Made by a program: the position numbers and the translations under genes
Notes under the pieces: model-generated
The model's input: only the letters and a program-made list of their open reading frames with translations
Told to the model about the DNA's origin: nothing
The model's database searches: none
Shown: piece by piece, positions 1 through 8,358 of the stretch
Layout: each line of letters starts with the position of its first letter
How positions within the stretch are numbered: position 1 is the stretch's first letter
Origin: Lentzea aerocolonigenes
GTDB taxonomy: Bacteria; Actinomycetota; Actinomycetes; Mycobacteriales; Pseudonocardiaceae
Direction: 5' to 3'
Assembly: GCF_000974445.1 (NCBI RefSeq)
Contig: NZ_BBOJ01000010.1
Coordinates: forward strand, 62,001-126,000
DNA length: 64,000 bases

Positions 1-1253
1 GTCACGTCCGTGCCCAGCTCGCGGACGAACACCACGTCGGTGAGCCCAGGGGCCTCCCGCAACAGCGCCGCCGCCAGCGATCCGGCGAAGCGCGGCGGGA
101 ACATCGCGGCCGACCGGCCGTCGCCACCGGACGTGACCGGGTCGGCGGACCGGAAGTGGGTGCCCGCCGGCACGAACGAGACGTCGAACGAGCCGTCCGC
201 GTCGCCCGCGCTCCAGCTGACCCGCGGCACCCACCCGTGGTGCTCGGCCAGCGCGCACAACGACTCCGGGTCGAGTCCGTCGCCGAGCCGCGCGTTGGGC
301 ACCCCGCGATATCCGAACGGCTCGGTCTCTTCGACCAGTCGCGAGTCCACAGTGGACAAACTGGGCTCCTGGCGCCAGTCCGTGACCGGAGACTCGGCCG
401 GGCAGCCGACGTGCAGGACGAGGTCGAACCGGAACAGGGTCATCTCGTTGACGCCGCTACCCCGCCGCGGTGCGGCCTCGACGGCGGTCAGCCGCGGGAA
501 CCGGCGCAGCAGCCAGCACCCCCACGCCGGGTCCACGGAGAGCTCGCCGTCGTCGCGGATCTCCTGCTCGGCGACGGTTCCACGCGAGGATGCCTTGCGC
601 GCGGCCCACGTCTCGTGCAGCGCGTCGCTGCGCAGGTCGCCGAGGAAGACGTGCCCACCGTCCTCGACGACGGCCAGCGCGTTCTCGATCACCTGCTCCA
701 GGTAGCGCAGCGACGGGAAGTACTGGACGACCGAGTTGACGATCACCGTGTCGTACCGGCCGCCGACGGCCGAGGGCGCGGTCAGCGCCTCCGCCTGGGC
801 CACCTCGACGCGCGGATCACCCAGCGAGCGCACCATCTCCAGCACCGGCGCCGAGAAGTCGGTCGCCACGTACGTCTCGATCGGCGCGGCGTCGAGGATC
901 GGCCGCAGCAGCAGGCCCGTACCAACGCCCAGCTCCAGCACCCGGCGCGGTTCCAGGGCCAGGATGCGGGCGACCGTCGTGCCGACCCACTCGTGCATCT
1001 GGTCGAGCGGGATCGCGTCACCGGTGAAGCTGTCGTCCCAGCCGAGGAACGCCGCGTCGGACCCGAGGCCGCCGGTGCCGCTCACCCGCACGTGCGTGTC
1101 TTCGAAGATCGACCGCCACGAGTCCACATAGGACGCACGAACGTCCGGCGCGTCGGCCGCGACGGCGGGCACCACCGCGGCGGTGGTGCCTTGCACCCGG
1201 ACGTCGTCCACGAGGTCGTGTGCGCACAGGGCGTTCTCGATGTCGTCAGGCAT
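1..1253 (-). CDS. Stand-alone NRPS-type SAM methyltransferase with adenylation-domain remnants (3' end outside window)
   Basis: Starts at ATG 1253 behind AAGGA and stays open to the window edge, giving at least 417 residues. The class I SAM-binding motif VLELGVGTG lies near residues 104-112. A later segment, RRGSGVNEMTLFRFDLVLH, matches the end of methyltransferase domains embedded in NRPS adenylation domains. The first ~30 residues (DIENALCAHDLVDDVRV) look like the stretch just after A-domain motif a8. The last visible residues (LTDVVFVRELGTDVT) look like the stretch before a10. The protein therefore resembles an a8-a9-interrupted A domain whose catalytic core is gone. It probably methylates a carrier-bound amino acid or peptide (N-, O- or S-). 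It is the last visible gene of a minus-strand operon, 10 bp after the TioN-like gene. The substrate is unknown, and a carrier domain could follow beyond the window. Confidence 0.75.
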   Translation of the reverse strand, partial: MPDDIENALCAHDLVDDVRVQGTTAAVVPAVAADAPDVRASYVDSWRSIFEDTHVRVSGTGGLGSDAAFLGWDDSFTGDAIPLDQMHEWVGTTVARILALEPRRVLELGVGTGLLLRPILDAAPIETYVATDFSAPVLEMVRSLGDPRVEVAQAEALTAPSAVGGRYDTVIVNSVVQYFPSLRYLEQVIENALAVVEDGGHVFLGDLRSDALHETWAARKASSRGTVAEQEIRDDGELSVDPAWGCWLLRRFPRLTAVEAAPRRGSGVNEMTLFRFDLVLHVGCPAESPVTDWRQEPSLSTVDSRLVEETEPFGYRGVPNARLGDGLDPESLCALAEHHGWVPRVSWSAGDADGSFDVSFVPAGTHFRSADPVTSGGDGRSAAMFPPRFAGSLAAALLREAPGLTDVVFVRELGTDV

Positions 1254-1263
1254 GGGGGTCCTT

Positions 1264-3573
1264 TCAGGCGCCGACGCAGAAGCGGCCGCATTCCGGGCCG
1301 TGGACGTGCAGCGCCTGGTCGGCGCGGCGGACGAGGTCGTCCCGGTTGACCTTGCCGTTGGCGGTCACCGGGAGGTGCCGCAGCTGGGTCAGCCGGGTCG
1401 GCATCATGTACTCGGGCAGCAGTGCGGCGAGGTGGTCGCGCAGCTCGGCGGACGGCAGCTTGCGCGAACGGCACGTGTAGTACGCGACGAGCTGGCGTTC
1501 ACCGCCCGGCTCCGCGACCACGGCCGCGGCCGCCGCGACGTCGGGGTGCTTGGTCATCGCCGACTGCACGTCGCCCAGCTCGATCCGGTAGCCGCGCACC
1601 TTCACCTGGTGGTCCAGCCTGCCGAGGAACTCGAGGTTGCCGTCCTCGCGCCACACAGCCCGGTCGCCGGTGCTGTACATCCGTTCACCCGGCCGCGGCG
1701 CGTAGCGGTCCGGCAGGAACTTGCGCGCGGACAGCAGCGGGTCGCCGAGGTAGCCCGCGGCGATGCACTCCCCGGCGATGTACAGGTCGCCGGGCGTGCC
1801 GACCGGGCAGTGGCCGAGGTCGTCGTCGAGCACGTAGTACCGGGCGTTCGGCATCGGCTTGCCGTACGGGATGCTCGGCCACGCCGGGTCGACCTCGCCG
1901 ACGCGGAAACTGTTGGACCACACGGTCGCCTCGGTCGCGCCGCCCAGCGCGATCACCTTCGCGCCCGGGAAGAAGTGCCTGATCTGGTCGGGCATGCCGA
2001 CCGGGATCCAGTCGCCGCTGAGGAACACCCGGCGCAGCGCCGGCTCACCCGGCGGCACCGGCAGCTCGTTCGCGGTGGCGAGCAGCAGCGCCATGGTGGC
2101 GGGCGCGGTGTCCCAGAACGTGACCGGCTCTTCGCGCAGGATCTTCAGCAACGCCTCGGGGTCGCCGATCCGGTCGTCGTCGACGAGCCGCACCGAGGCG
2201 CCCGCCGCGAGGATGCCGAACATGTCGTAGACGGACAGGTCGAACGCGAACGACGTGAGGAACAGCAGCCGGTCGTCCGGGGTGACCTCGAAGTCCCCGT
2301 TGACCCACTCGATCAGGTTGGCGACCGCGCGGTGCTGGATCATCACGCCCTTCGGGTTGCCAGTGGAACCCGAGGTGAAGATCGCGTACGCGAGGTCGGA
2401 CGGCTTGGCCGCCAGGGCGTGCCCGGCGGGCAGCGGTTCGGTGGCTTCGACGTCCGGCGCGCCCCACAACGTGAGGCCGTGGACCGGGCCGTCGAGCACG
2501 GCGTCGTAGCGCGCGGCGATGGGCTCGGCAAACGACGCGGGGTCACGGCGTTCGATCCGCGCACCCGCGAGGTGGCCGGGCGGCACGCGGAACAGGTCGG
2601 GGTTCGCACCGGACGCCGGGTCGATCAGGTCGGCCAGCACGATCCGGCCACCGGGCGCGAGCAGCTTGAGGCACTGTTCCAGCACGTCGTCGAAGTAGCC
2701 CGGACCGGGGAAGAACTGCACCACGCTGGCCAGGAGCACGACGTCGAACGGGCCGTCGGTCAGCTCGGTGACCTGGTGGGCGAACCCGGTGTGCAACTCG
2801 GCCTTCAGCTCCTGGCCGTCGACCCACTCGCGGCAGGCGGCGATGGCGATCCCGGACGGGTCGATGCCGGTGTAGGACGCGGCGGCGGGCACCAGTTCGC
2901 GCAGCAACAGGCCGGAGCCGCAGCCGACCTCCAGCACGCGCCCACCCGGTCCGGCGAGCTCGAGCACGCGGTCCCGGTAGGCGAGAATCTCGGTCTCGCT
3001 GAGCTGAGGGCCGGAGCCGAGGTTGAAGCCCGCGGCGCGGTACGGGTCGTCCTGGCCGGCGACGTAGTCCCAGAACTCGCTGACCTGCGCGCGTTCCTCG
3101 GTGGTCGACGGCTGGACGACGGGCCCGTCGAGACAGATCACGTCGGACAGATCGGGCGCGAGCGCCTTCAGCTCGAACGCGCGCTTGAGGTGCCTCGTGT
3201 CGGTCAGCACCCGGCGGCACCCCGCCTGCCGCAGCACCTGCGCCATCCGTTCCAACGGCCAGCGCGGGTCGAGCGGCACGTACGCCGCGTCCGCCCGGTG
3301 CACGCCCATCAGCCCCCGCACGGCCTCCGGGTGGTGCCCGGTGAGCAGGCCGACGAAGCTGTTCGGTCGCACCCCGATCGCCCGCAGGAACGCGCCGGTG
3401 CGCCGGGCCGCGAGGTCCAGTTCGGCGTGGGTGTAAGCGGTTCCGGCCTCGGTGACGAGCGCGGGCCGGTGCGGGTGTGCGGCGGCCGCGGCCGCGGTCC
3501 ACTCCGTGATCAGCCGGTCCGCGGGGAAAGGCCGGTCGGTGTCGAACCACTCCGCGGGTGGTGCTTGAGTCAT
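1264..3573 (-). CDS. Interrupted stand-alone adenylation domain (A-MT-A), TioN-like, Cys-type code
   Basis: The 769-residue protein has A-domain motifs a1-a2 at about 20-150 and a SAM methyltransferase at about 165-395 (VLEVGCGSG near 215). A-domain motifs then resume with a3 FTSGSTGNPKG near 400 and end with a10 ANGKVNRDDL near 743. There is no carrier or condensation domain; the protein ends in a short Cys-containing tail. The methyltransferase sits between a2 and a3, the same place as in TioN of thiocoraline biosynthesis, which activates and S-methylates cysteine. Aligning the pocket by eye gives DLYDFSLVWK, close to the Cys code DLYNLSLIWK, and the flanks (SGDWIP, LGGATEATVWS) are typical of Cys-activating A domains. 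Likely product: methylated cysteinyl-AMP or thioester supplied in trans. The start ATG overlaps the PPTase stop (TGATG). The Cys assignment is inference. Confidence 0.85.
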   Translation of the reverse strand: MTQAPPAEWFDTDRPFPADRLITEWTAAAAAAHPHRPALVTEAGTAYTHAELDLAARRTGAFLRAIGVRPNSFVGLLTGHHPEAVRGLMGVHRADAAYVPLDPRWPLERMAQVLRQAGCRRVLTDTRHLKRAFELKALAPDLSDVICLDGPVVQPSTTEERAQVSEFWDYVAGQDDPYRAAGFNLGSGPQLSETEILAYRDRVLELAGPGGRVLEVGCGSGLLLRELVPAAASYTGIDPSGIAIAACREWVDGQELKAELHTGFAHQVTELTDGPFDVVLLASVVQFFPGPGYFDDVLEQCLKLLAPGGRIVLADLIDPASGANPDLFRVPPGHLAGARIERRDPASFAEPIAARYDAVLDGPVHGLTLWGAPDVEATEPLPAGHALAAKPSDLAYAIFTSGSTGNPKGVMIQHRAVANLIEWVNGDFEVTPDDRLLFLTSFAFDLSVYDMFGILAAGASVRLVDDDRIGDPEALLKILREEPVTFWDTAPATMALLLATANELPVPPGEPALRRVFLSGDWIPVGMPDQIRHFFPGAKVIALGGATEATVWSNSFRVGEVDPAWPSIPYGKPMPNARYYVLDDDLGHCPVGTPGDLYIAGECIAAGYLGDPLLSARKFLPDRYAPRPGERMYSTGDRAVWREDGNLEFLGRLDHQVKVRGYRIELGDVQSAMTKHPDVAAAAAVVAEPGGERQLVAYYTCRSRKLPSAELRDHLAALLPEYMMPTRLTQLRHLPVTANGKVNRDDLVRRADQALHVHGPECGRFCVGA

Positions 3574-4187
3574 CAGTCGCTTCCCTCGCTCCAGGCGCAG
3601 GACACCGGCACCGGGGCCTGTCCGCGCAACGCCGTCCACCTCACGGGCCCCCACGAGCCGCTGGTCTGCCCCACCGCGACGGGCACCGTCCACGGCCGGC
3701 CGCAAAGCCCCTGCCCAGCCGCCTTCACGCAGGCCTCCTGCGCGGTCCACATCCAGGTGAACTCCGCGGTGCGCACGTCGTCGGCCATCGCCTCGAACGC
3801 GGCGGTGTCCTGTTCGCGACAGCACCGCCGCAGCAACGCCGGGCTCACCGGCCGCTGCGGCACCTCGACATCGACACCGACGCGCAGGTGCTCGCCGACG
3901 GCGGCCGCCACCCAGTCGCCCGAGTGGGACAGGCTCACCCCGATCCAGGGGTGGTCGGGCAGGAACGGCCGTCCGCCCGGTTCCTTCGCGATCGTCGTGC
4001 CCGCCCAGTCCGCCACCAGCCCGTCCCCCAGCAGCCCGCGCAACAGCGTTCGCGCCGCGAGGAACTCCCGGGCACGCCAGGAAGGCATGCCCTCGGCGGC
4101 CTGCCGGTCCGCGGTGGCGACCGGTGATGAGCCGAGCACCTCGTCGCACTCGGCGACTCGGTGACGCACGGGATGGCTGGCTGACAC
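3573..4187 (-). CDS. Sfp-type 4'-phosphopantetheinyl transferase
   Basis: The 204-residue protein converts apo carrier domains to holo form by transferring phosphopantetheine from CoA to the conserved serine. It shows the family motifs RPFLPDHPWIGVSLSHSGDW (residues ~85-104), GVDVEVP (magnesium-binding Asp/Glu, ~118-124) and FTWMWTAQEACVKAAGQGL (WxxKEA-like, ~156-175). In the last motif the usual K before EA is Q (AQEACVKA). I chose GTG 4187 because it gives the expected family length. The gene heads the minus-strand operon and is translationally coupled to the A-MT-A gene. It is the only PPTase visible and so a good candidate for priming the many carrier domains in the locus. Confidence 0.92.
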   Translation of the reverse strand: MSASHPVRHRVAECDEVLGSSPVATADRQAAEGMPSWRAREFLAARTLLRGLLGDGLVADWAGTTIAKEPGGRPFLPDHPWIGVSLSHSGDWVAAAVGEHLRVGVDVEVPQRPVSPALLRRCCREQDTAAFEAMADDVRTAEFTWMWTAQEACVKAAGQGLCGRPWTVPVAVGQTSGSWGPVRWTALRGQAPVPVSCAWSEGSD

Positions 4188-4396
4188 GAGCTCGAGTGAA
4201 ACGCAGCGCCGCGCGGGCTGTCATCGCGTTCGGACGGCCGTGAACTGCCACGGCAGCTTCCTGCACTGCGAGCCCACGACGTGGTGGCATCAGGTTGTCA
4301 TGGCAGCACGCTGACGTCCCGTTTTGTGGAGCGGCGTGCTCCGGTTCGGACAGGATCGGTGGCGTCCTGCCGAATCCAACTGGGGAGTTGAGATCC
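4188..4396. promoter_or_regulatory. Divergent intergenic region with two hairpins in the probable 5' leader of the plus operon
   Basis: This 209-bp gap separates the minus PPTase operon from the plus TE/SDR/NRPS operon and must hold promoters for both. Two inverted repeats lie just upstream of the leader ORF. One is GGAGC/GCTCC at 4328-4342. The other, at 4345-4374, is TTCGG-A-CAGGA paired with TCCTGCCGAA, a 10-bp stem with one bulged A and a 9-nt loop. A GGGGAG ribosome-binding site follows at 4383-4388. I cannot place -10/-35 boxes with confidence. Confidence 0.5.
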
Positions 4397-4429
4397 ATGT
4401 CCGACAACAACGGCTGGCAGAAGCGCTGA
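4397..4429 (+). CDS. Ten-codon leader ORF MSDNNGWQKR, coupled to the thioesterase
   Basis: ATG 4397 lies 8 nt behind a strong GGGGAG ribosome-binding site and is followed by nine codons and TGA at 4427-4429. The stop overlaps the ATG of the type II thioesterase (TGATG), so ribosomes finishing the peptide would restart on it. The thioesterase itself has no separate good ribosome-binding site, which favours real translation of the short ORF. A hairpin pair sits directly upstream. Possible roles are a translational-coupling leader, an attenuator peptide or the remnant of a lost first gene. I recognise no homologue for the peptide. Confidence 0.45.
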   Translation: MSDNNGWQKR

Positions 4430-5130
4430 TGCTTCCGGTTCTGTGTTTCCCCTTCGCCGGCGCCGGTGCGGCCGCGTTCCGCAGGTGTCAGGAGTTCTCC
4501 GCACGCCGCGTGCGCGTCGTCCCGATCGAACTACCCGGCCGGGCGACGCGGTTCGCGGAACCGCCGTACACCACCGTTTCCGAGGCGGTCGACGGCCTGC
4601 ACCCGGAGATCGTCGAGCTGCTCGGCGACGAGCGCGAGGTCGCGCTGTTCGGGCACAGTCTCGGCGCGGTGCTGGCGTTCGAGATGGCACTGCGGCTCGA
4701 GTCGTCCTTCACCGTGCGCGGCGTGTTCGTCAGCGGGTCGCCCGGCCCGTGGACGCGGCGCGCGCGCCGCGCCTCCGGGCTGTCCGACGGCGAGTTCCTC
4801 GACCGGGTCAAGGACCTCGCGGGGCACTCGCACCCCGCGCTGGAGGACCCCGAGCTGCGCGAGATGCTGCTGCCCGTCCTGCGGGCCGACGTCGAGATGC
4901 ACGAGGCCTACCTCGCGGCACCCGATGTCCGGCTCGACGCGCCCCTCTTCTCGATCCGGGGCGCCGAGGACGAGCTCGTCAGCACTCAGCAAGCAGCGCA
5001 GTGGGCCGGCGCGACGACGGGTGCGTTCCGCGCCGTCGAGGTGCCGGGAGGCCACATGTACGTGGCCGACGACCCGCTCGCACTCGTGCGGCTGGTCGAC
5101 GACCTGCTGCCGGAGCCGGTGAGCCCGTGA
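4429..5130 (+). CDS. Type II thioesterase (alpha/beta hydrolase)
   Basis: The 233-residue protein hydrolyses wrongly primed or stalled acyl groups from carrier domains. The oxyanion region LCFPFAGAGA is at residues 4-13. The Ser nucleophile is in GHSLG (residues ~75-79), the acid lies near RGAEDELV, and the catalytic His is in PGGHMYV near the C-terminus. I chose ATG 4429 rather than the in-frame ATG 4324 because type II thioesterases begin right before the LCFPFAGA strand and because 4429 is coupled to the leader ORF. Its TGA overlaps the GTG of the SDR gene (GTGA). A second type II thioesterase lies at 43015-43767. Confidence 0.9.
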   Translation: MLPVLCFPFAGAGAAAFRRCQEFSARRVRVVPIELPGRATRFAEPPYTTVSEAVDGLHPEIVELLGDEREVALFGHSLGAVLAFEMALRLESSFTVRGVFVSGSPGPWTRRARRASGLSDGEFLDRVKDLAGHSHPALEDPELREMLLPVLRADVEMHEAYLAAPDVRLDAPLFSIRGAEDELVSTQQAAQWAGATTGAFRAVEVPGGHMYVADDPLALVRLVDDLLPEPVSP

Positions 5131-5972
5131 CCCAGCTGTCGCAGCCGTCGCGTCTGGCAGGCAAGACCGCGATCATCACCGGAGCCGCTCGCGGCGTGGG
5201 CCGCGCGTGCGCGCGCCTGTTCGCCGAACAGGGCGCGGATCTCGTGCTCGTCGACATCGCGGGTGACCTGCCCGGCGTGCCGTACCCGATGGGCACGGCC
5301 AGCCAGCTGGAGCACACCGCGGACGTGTGCCGCGAGCTCGGCTCGACCGTGCTGGCGACCAAGGCGGACCTGCGCGACGACGCGGCGGTGCGGGCAGCGG
5401 TGGACAGCGCGATCGGCCGGTTCGGCCGGATCGACGTGGTGGTCAACAACGCGGGCATCGCGGCACCGTCCGGGCAGCCCGTCCACCGCACGTCGCCGGA
5501 GGACTGGCAGCTCATGCTGGACGTCAACCTGTCCGGCGCGTGGCGGGTGATCAACGCGGTCGGCGACGTGATGACCGCGCAGCGGTCCGGCAGCATCGTC
5601 AACATCTCGTCGACCGCGGGATTGGTGGGCTACCGGCACTTCGCGGGCTACGTCGCGGCCAAGCACGGGCTCGTCGGGCTCACCAAGGCCGCCGCGCTGG
5701 ACCTCGCACCGCTGGGCGTGCGCGTCAACGCGTTGTGCCCCGGTTCGATCCGCGACGCGGAGTCCGTCGAGGGCGTGATGCTCTCGCAGATCGCGCGGGC
5801 GCTGGACGTCCCGGTCGCCGACCACGAGACGACCTTCGTCGCGGCACAGCCGATGAACGCGCTCGTCGAACCCGAGGACGTCGCCGCGGCCGCGCTGTGG
5901 CTCGCCTCGGACGAGTCGGTGCGCGTCACCGGATCCGTGACCACCGTCGACGGCGGATTCACCGCCCGCTGA
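5127..5972 (+). CDS. Short-chain dehydrogenase/reductase of the mycofactocin-coupled subfamily type
   Basis: The 281-residue Rossmann protein has the cofactor motif TGAARGVG near residue 19, NNAG near 110, catalytic Ser in NISSTAG, YxxxK as YVAAKHG, and a VDGGF end typical of classical SDRs. A longer-than-usual segment after the second strand (VDIAGDLPGVPYPMGTASQL) matches the insert that defines the carveol-dehydrogenase-like or mycofactocin-coupled SDR subfamily, whose nicotinamide cofactor is often non-exchangeable. It could oxidise a hydroxyl on a tethered or free intermediate, for instance the beta-hydroxyl made by the P450 encoded downstream. The GTG start overlaps the thioesterase stop. 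Ordinary NAD(P)-dependent activity cannot be excluded. Confidence 0.85.
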   Translation: MTQLSQPSRLAGKTAIITGAARGVGRACARLFAEQGADLVLVDIAGDLPGVPYPMGTASQLEHTADVCRELGSTVLATKADLRDDAAVRAAVDSAIGRFGRIDVVVNNAGIAAPSGQPVHRTSPEDWQLMLDVNLSGAWRVINAVGDVMTAQRSGSIVNISSTAGLVGYRHFAGYVAAKHGLVGLTKAAALDLAPLGVRVNALCPGSIRDAESVEGVMLSQIARALDVPVADHETTFVAAQPMNALVEPEDVAAAALWLASDESVRVTGSVTTVDGGFTAR

Positions 5973-5989
5973 CCCACCGGAGGACGAAC

Positions 5990-8326
5990 ATGCTCTGCCA
6001 CGCCGTGGCCGTCCGGTTGGACGAGCCGTGCACAGCCGCCGGCCTGTGGACGGAGACCGTCGCCCTGCGGTCCGACGACCCCGCCGCCGGCCGGCTGCGC
6101 GACCGCGAGCTGCATCGGCCCGTCGACCCGCACACCGGACCGGGGTTCCGCGCGGTGCAGCTGTGCTACGCCGACGGGCCCGTGGACCTCGTGCTGGTCG
6201 CGCACGACACCGTGGCCGACGCCGAGGCGTTGGAACGCATGGCGCGCAGCGGTGAGCTCAACCCGCCCGCCGCGGTCGAGCGCGAGTACACGTTTCCGGA
6301 ACCACCGGCCTGGGGCTTCGGCGATCCCGCCGCGCGCGGCGTCCGCGAGCTGACAGTCCACATCGGACAGACCGACCGGTTGAGCGAGGGGCTCGGCGTC
6401 GTGCTGCGGCGTTGCGGTCACGAGCCGACCGGCGTTCCACTCGTCACCATCGGGCGCACGGGCCGCGCGCACCTCGGCGTGCCGCTGGACATCAGGCTCG
6501 ACGGCGACGACGCGCACTGCCGCTACGACCCGCGGTACTTCACCGCGGACGCGGTCGAGCGGCTACTCCGGATGAGCCTCTTCGACCCCACCGACGAGCT
6601 GAAACGGCTCGGCGGCGCGGACATCACCCTCCCCGGTCCCCCGACGACCATCCACGACCTCGTCGCCACCCGCGCGGCCGAGACGCCGGACCGGATCGCG
6701 GTCACCGGGCCCGGCGGCGAGCTGACCTACGCCCGGCTCGTCGACGAGGCGGACCGCGTGGCCGGAGCGCTGCGCGAGCGCGGCATCCGGCCCGGTGACC
6801 GCGTCGGTGTGCGCCTGGAACGCACGACCCGGCTCGTGGTCGTGCTGCTCGGCGTCCTGCGCGCGGGCGCCGCCTACGTGCCGCTCGACCCGGCGTACCC
6901 ACGGGAACGCCTCGACTACACGATCTCCGACGCCGGCCTGACCGTCGTGGTCGACGACCCCGGTCTCACCGGTCCGGCCGGCCCACCGCACAGCGATCCG
7001 GACGGCATCGCCTACGTCATCTACACCTCCGGCTCGACGGGTGAACCGAAGGGCGTCGCGGTCCCCCACCGCAACGTCACGGCCCTGATCGAGGCCACGC
7101 GGGACGACTTCGTCCTCAATGGACACGACGTGTGGACGTTCTTCCACTCGGCCGCCTTCGACTTCTCCGTCTGGGAGATCTGGGGCTGTCTGATGACCGG
7201 CGGCAGGCTCGTCGTGGTCCCGCACGACGTCTCCCGCTCTCCCGAGGACTTCCGCACCCTGCTCGACGAGCACCGCGTCACGGTCCTCAGCCAGACGCCC
7301 AGCGCCTTCGCCCAGCTGCGCGCGGAGAAGCCGCTCGACCACGCACCGCGCCTGGTCGTGCTGGGCGGCGAACCGTTCGACGCCACCGGAGCGCTCCCCT
7401 GGCTCGACCGGCACCCGGCGAGCCGCGTGGTCAACATGTTCGGCATCACCGAGACGACCGTGCACGTCACCGCCCAGACCGTGACGCGCGGTGAGGCGGT
7501 CGCGCGCTCCCGTTCGGTGGGCCGGCCGTTGCCCGGCTGGAGCGTCACGATCCGAGACCAGGAAGGCAACCTGCTGCCGCCCGGAGTCGCGGGCGAGATC
7601 AACGTCGGCGGCGCCGGCCTCGCCGAGGGGTACCTCGGCCGGCCGGAGCTGACCGCACAACGGTTCGTCAGCGAGAACGGCGAACGCCGCTACCGCAGCG
7701 GGGACCTCGGCAGGCTGCTGCCCGACGGCAGGCTCGAGCACCTCGGCCGGATCGACAGCCAGGTGAAGCTGCGCGGGTTCCGCATCGAGCTGGGCGAGAT
7801 CAGGGCGCGGCTGCTGGACGACCCGTCAGTCGCGACCGCTGTCGTCGTGCTGCGCCAACCGGATCCGGACGACCCGGCGAGCGCGCGGCTCGACGCGTAC
7901 GTGGTGCCGCAAGGCGATGGTGTGGACACTGTGGACACCGCAGCCGTGCGGGACCGGGCCGCGGCGTTCCTGCCCGCCCACATGCTGCCCGCGACGATCA
8001 GCGTGCTCGCCGCGTTGCCGTTGACCGCCAACGGAAAAGTCGACACCGACCGGCTGCCCGATCCGCGGGACTGCCTCGCGCCGGACGCGGAGGTGACACA
8101 CGACGGCACCCTGCCAGAGGTGGTGCGCGCGGTGTGGACGCGGGTGTTCGGCGTGCGGGTCAAGCCGGGTGACGACTTCTTCGGCCTCGGCGGCAACTCG
8201 CTGCTGGCGATCCGGCTGATGGCCGGGCTGCGGGCGGAGCGGCTGCCGCCGATGTCGATCCGCGACCTCTACCTGGCCCCGAGATGCGACGACTTCGCCC
8301 AGCGCGTCGCGGCAGCGGCCGAATGA
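5990..8326 (+). CDS. NRPS protein: degenerate C-like N-terminus, Thr-type A domain and carrier domain (C'-A-T)
   Basis: The start ATG 5990 follows CCGGAGGA, giving 778 residues. Residues ~1-215 resemble a shortened condensation-domain half but lack HHxxxDG (VAHDTVADAEAL occupies that place), so this part is probably not catalytic. Residues ~220-690 are a full A domain with a3 YTSGSTGEPKG near 345 and a10 ANGKVDTDRL. Residues ~705-775 are a carrier domain with FGLGGNSLL. The pocket read by eye is DFWSVGMVHK, close to the threonine code DFWNIGMVHK. It may act like SyrB1, charging itself with threonine as a substrate for tailoring and then handing the residue to the A-less NRPS encoded downstream. 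The MbtH gene follows 32 bp later. Confidence 0.9.
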   Translation: MLCHAVAVRLDEPCTAAGLWTETVALRSDDPAAGRLRDRELHRPVDPHTGPGFRAVQLCYADGPVDLVLVAHDTVADAEALERMARSGELNPPAAVEREYTFPEPPAWGFGDPAARGVRELTVHIGQTDRLSEGLGVVLRRCGHEPTGVPLVTIGRTGRAHLGVPLDIRLDGDDAHCRYDPRYFTADAVERLLRMSLFDPTDELKRLGGADITLPGPPTTIHDLVATRAAETPDRIAVTGPGGELTYARLVDEADRVAGALRERGIRPGDRVGVRLERTTRLVVVLLGVLRAGAAYVPLDPAYPRERLDYTISDAGLTVVVDDPGLTGPAGPPHSDPDGIAYVIYTSGSTGEPKGVAVPHRNVTALIEATRDDFVLNGHDVWTFFHSAAFDFSVWEIWGCLMTGGRLVVVPHDVSRSPEDFRTLLDEHRVTVLSQTPSAFAQLRAEKPLDHAPRLVVLGGEPFDATGALPWLDRHPASRVVNMFGITETTVHVTAQTVTRGEAVARSRSVGRPLPGWSVTIRDQEGNLLPPGVAGEINVGGAGLAEGYLGRPELTAQRFVSENGERRYRSGDLGRLLPDGRLEHLGRIDSQVKLRGFRIELGEIRARLLDDPSVATAVVVLRQPDPDDPASARLDAYVVPQGDGVDTVDTAAVRDRAAAFLPAHMLPATISVLAALPLTANGKVDTDRLPDPRDCLAPDAEVTHDGTLPEVVRAVWTRVFGVRVKPGDDFFGLGGNSLLAIRLMAGLRAERLPPMSIRDLYLAPRCDDFAQRVAAAAE

Positions 8327-8358
8327 CCCATCCCACGACACGGAAAGAAGGAGACGGT

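Noticed and set aside
4324..4428. An upstream in-frame start (ATG 4324) for the type II thioesterase
   Set aside because: It would add 35 residues that match no thioesterase and would run through the hairpin region. ATG 4429 fits the family start and is coupled to the leader ORF.
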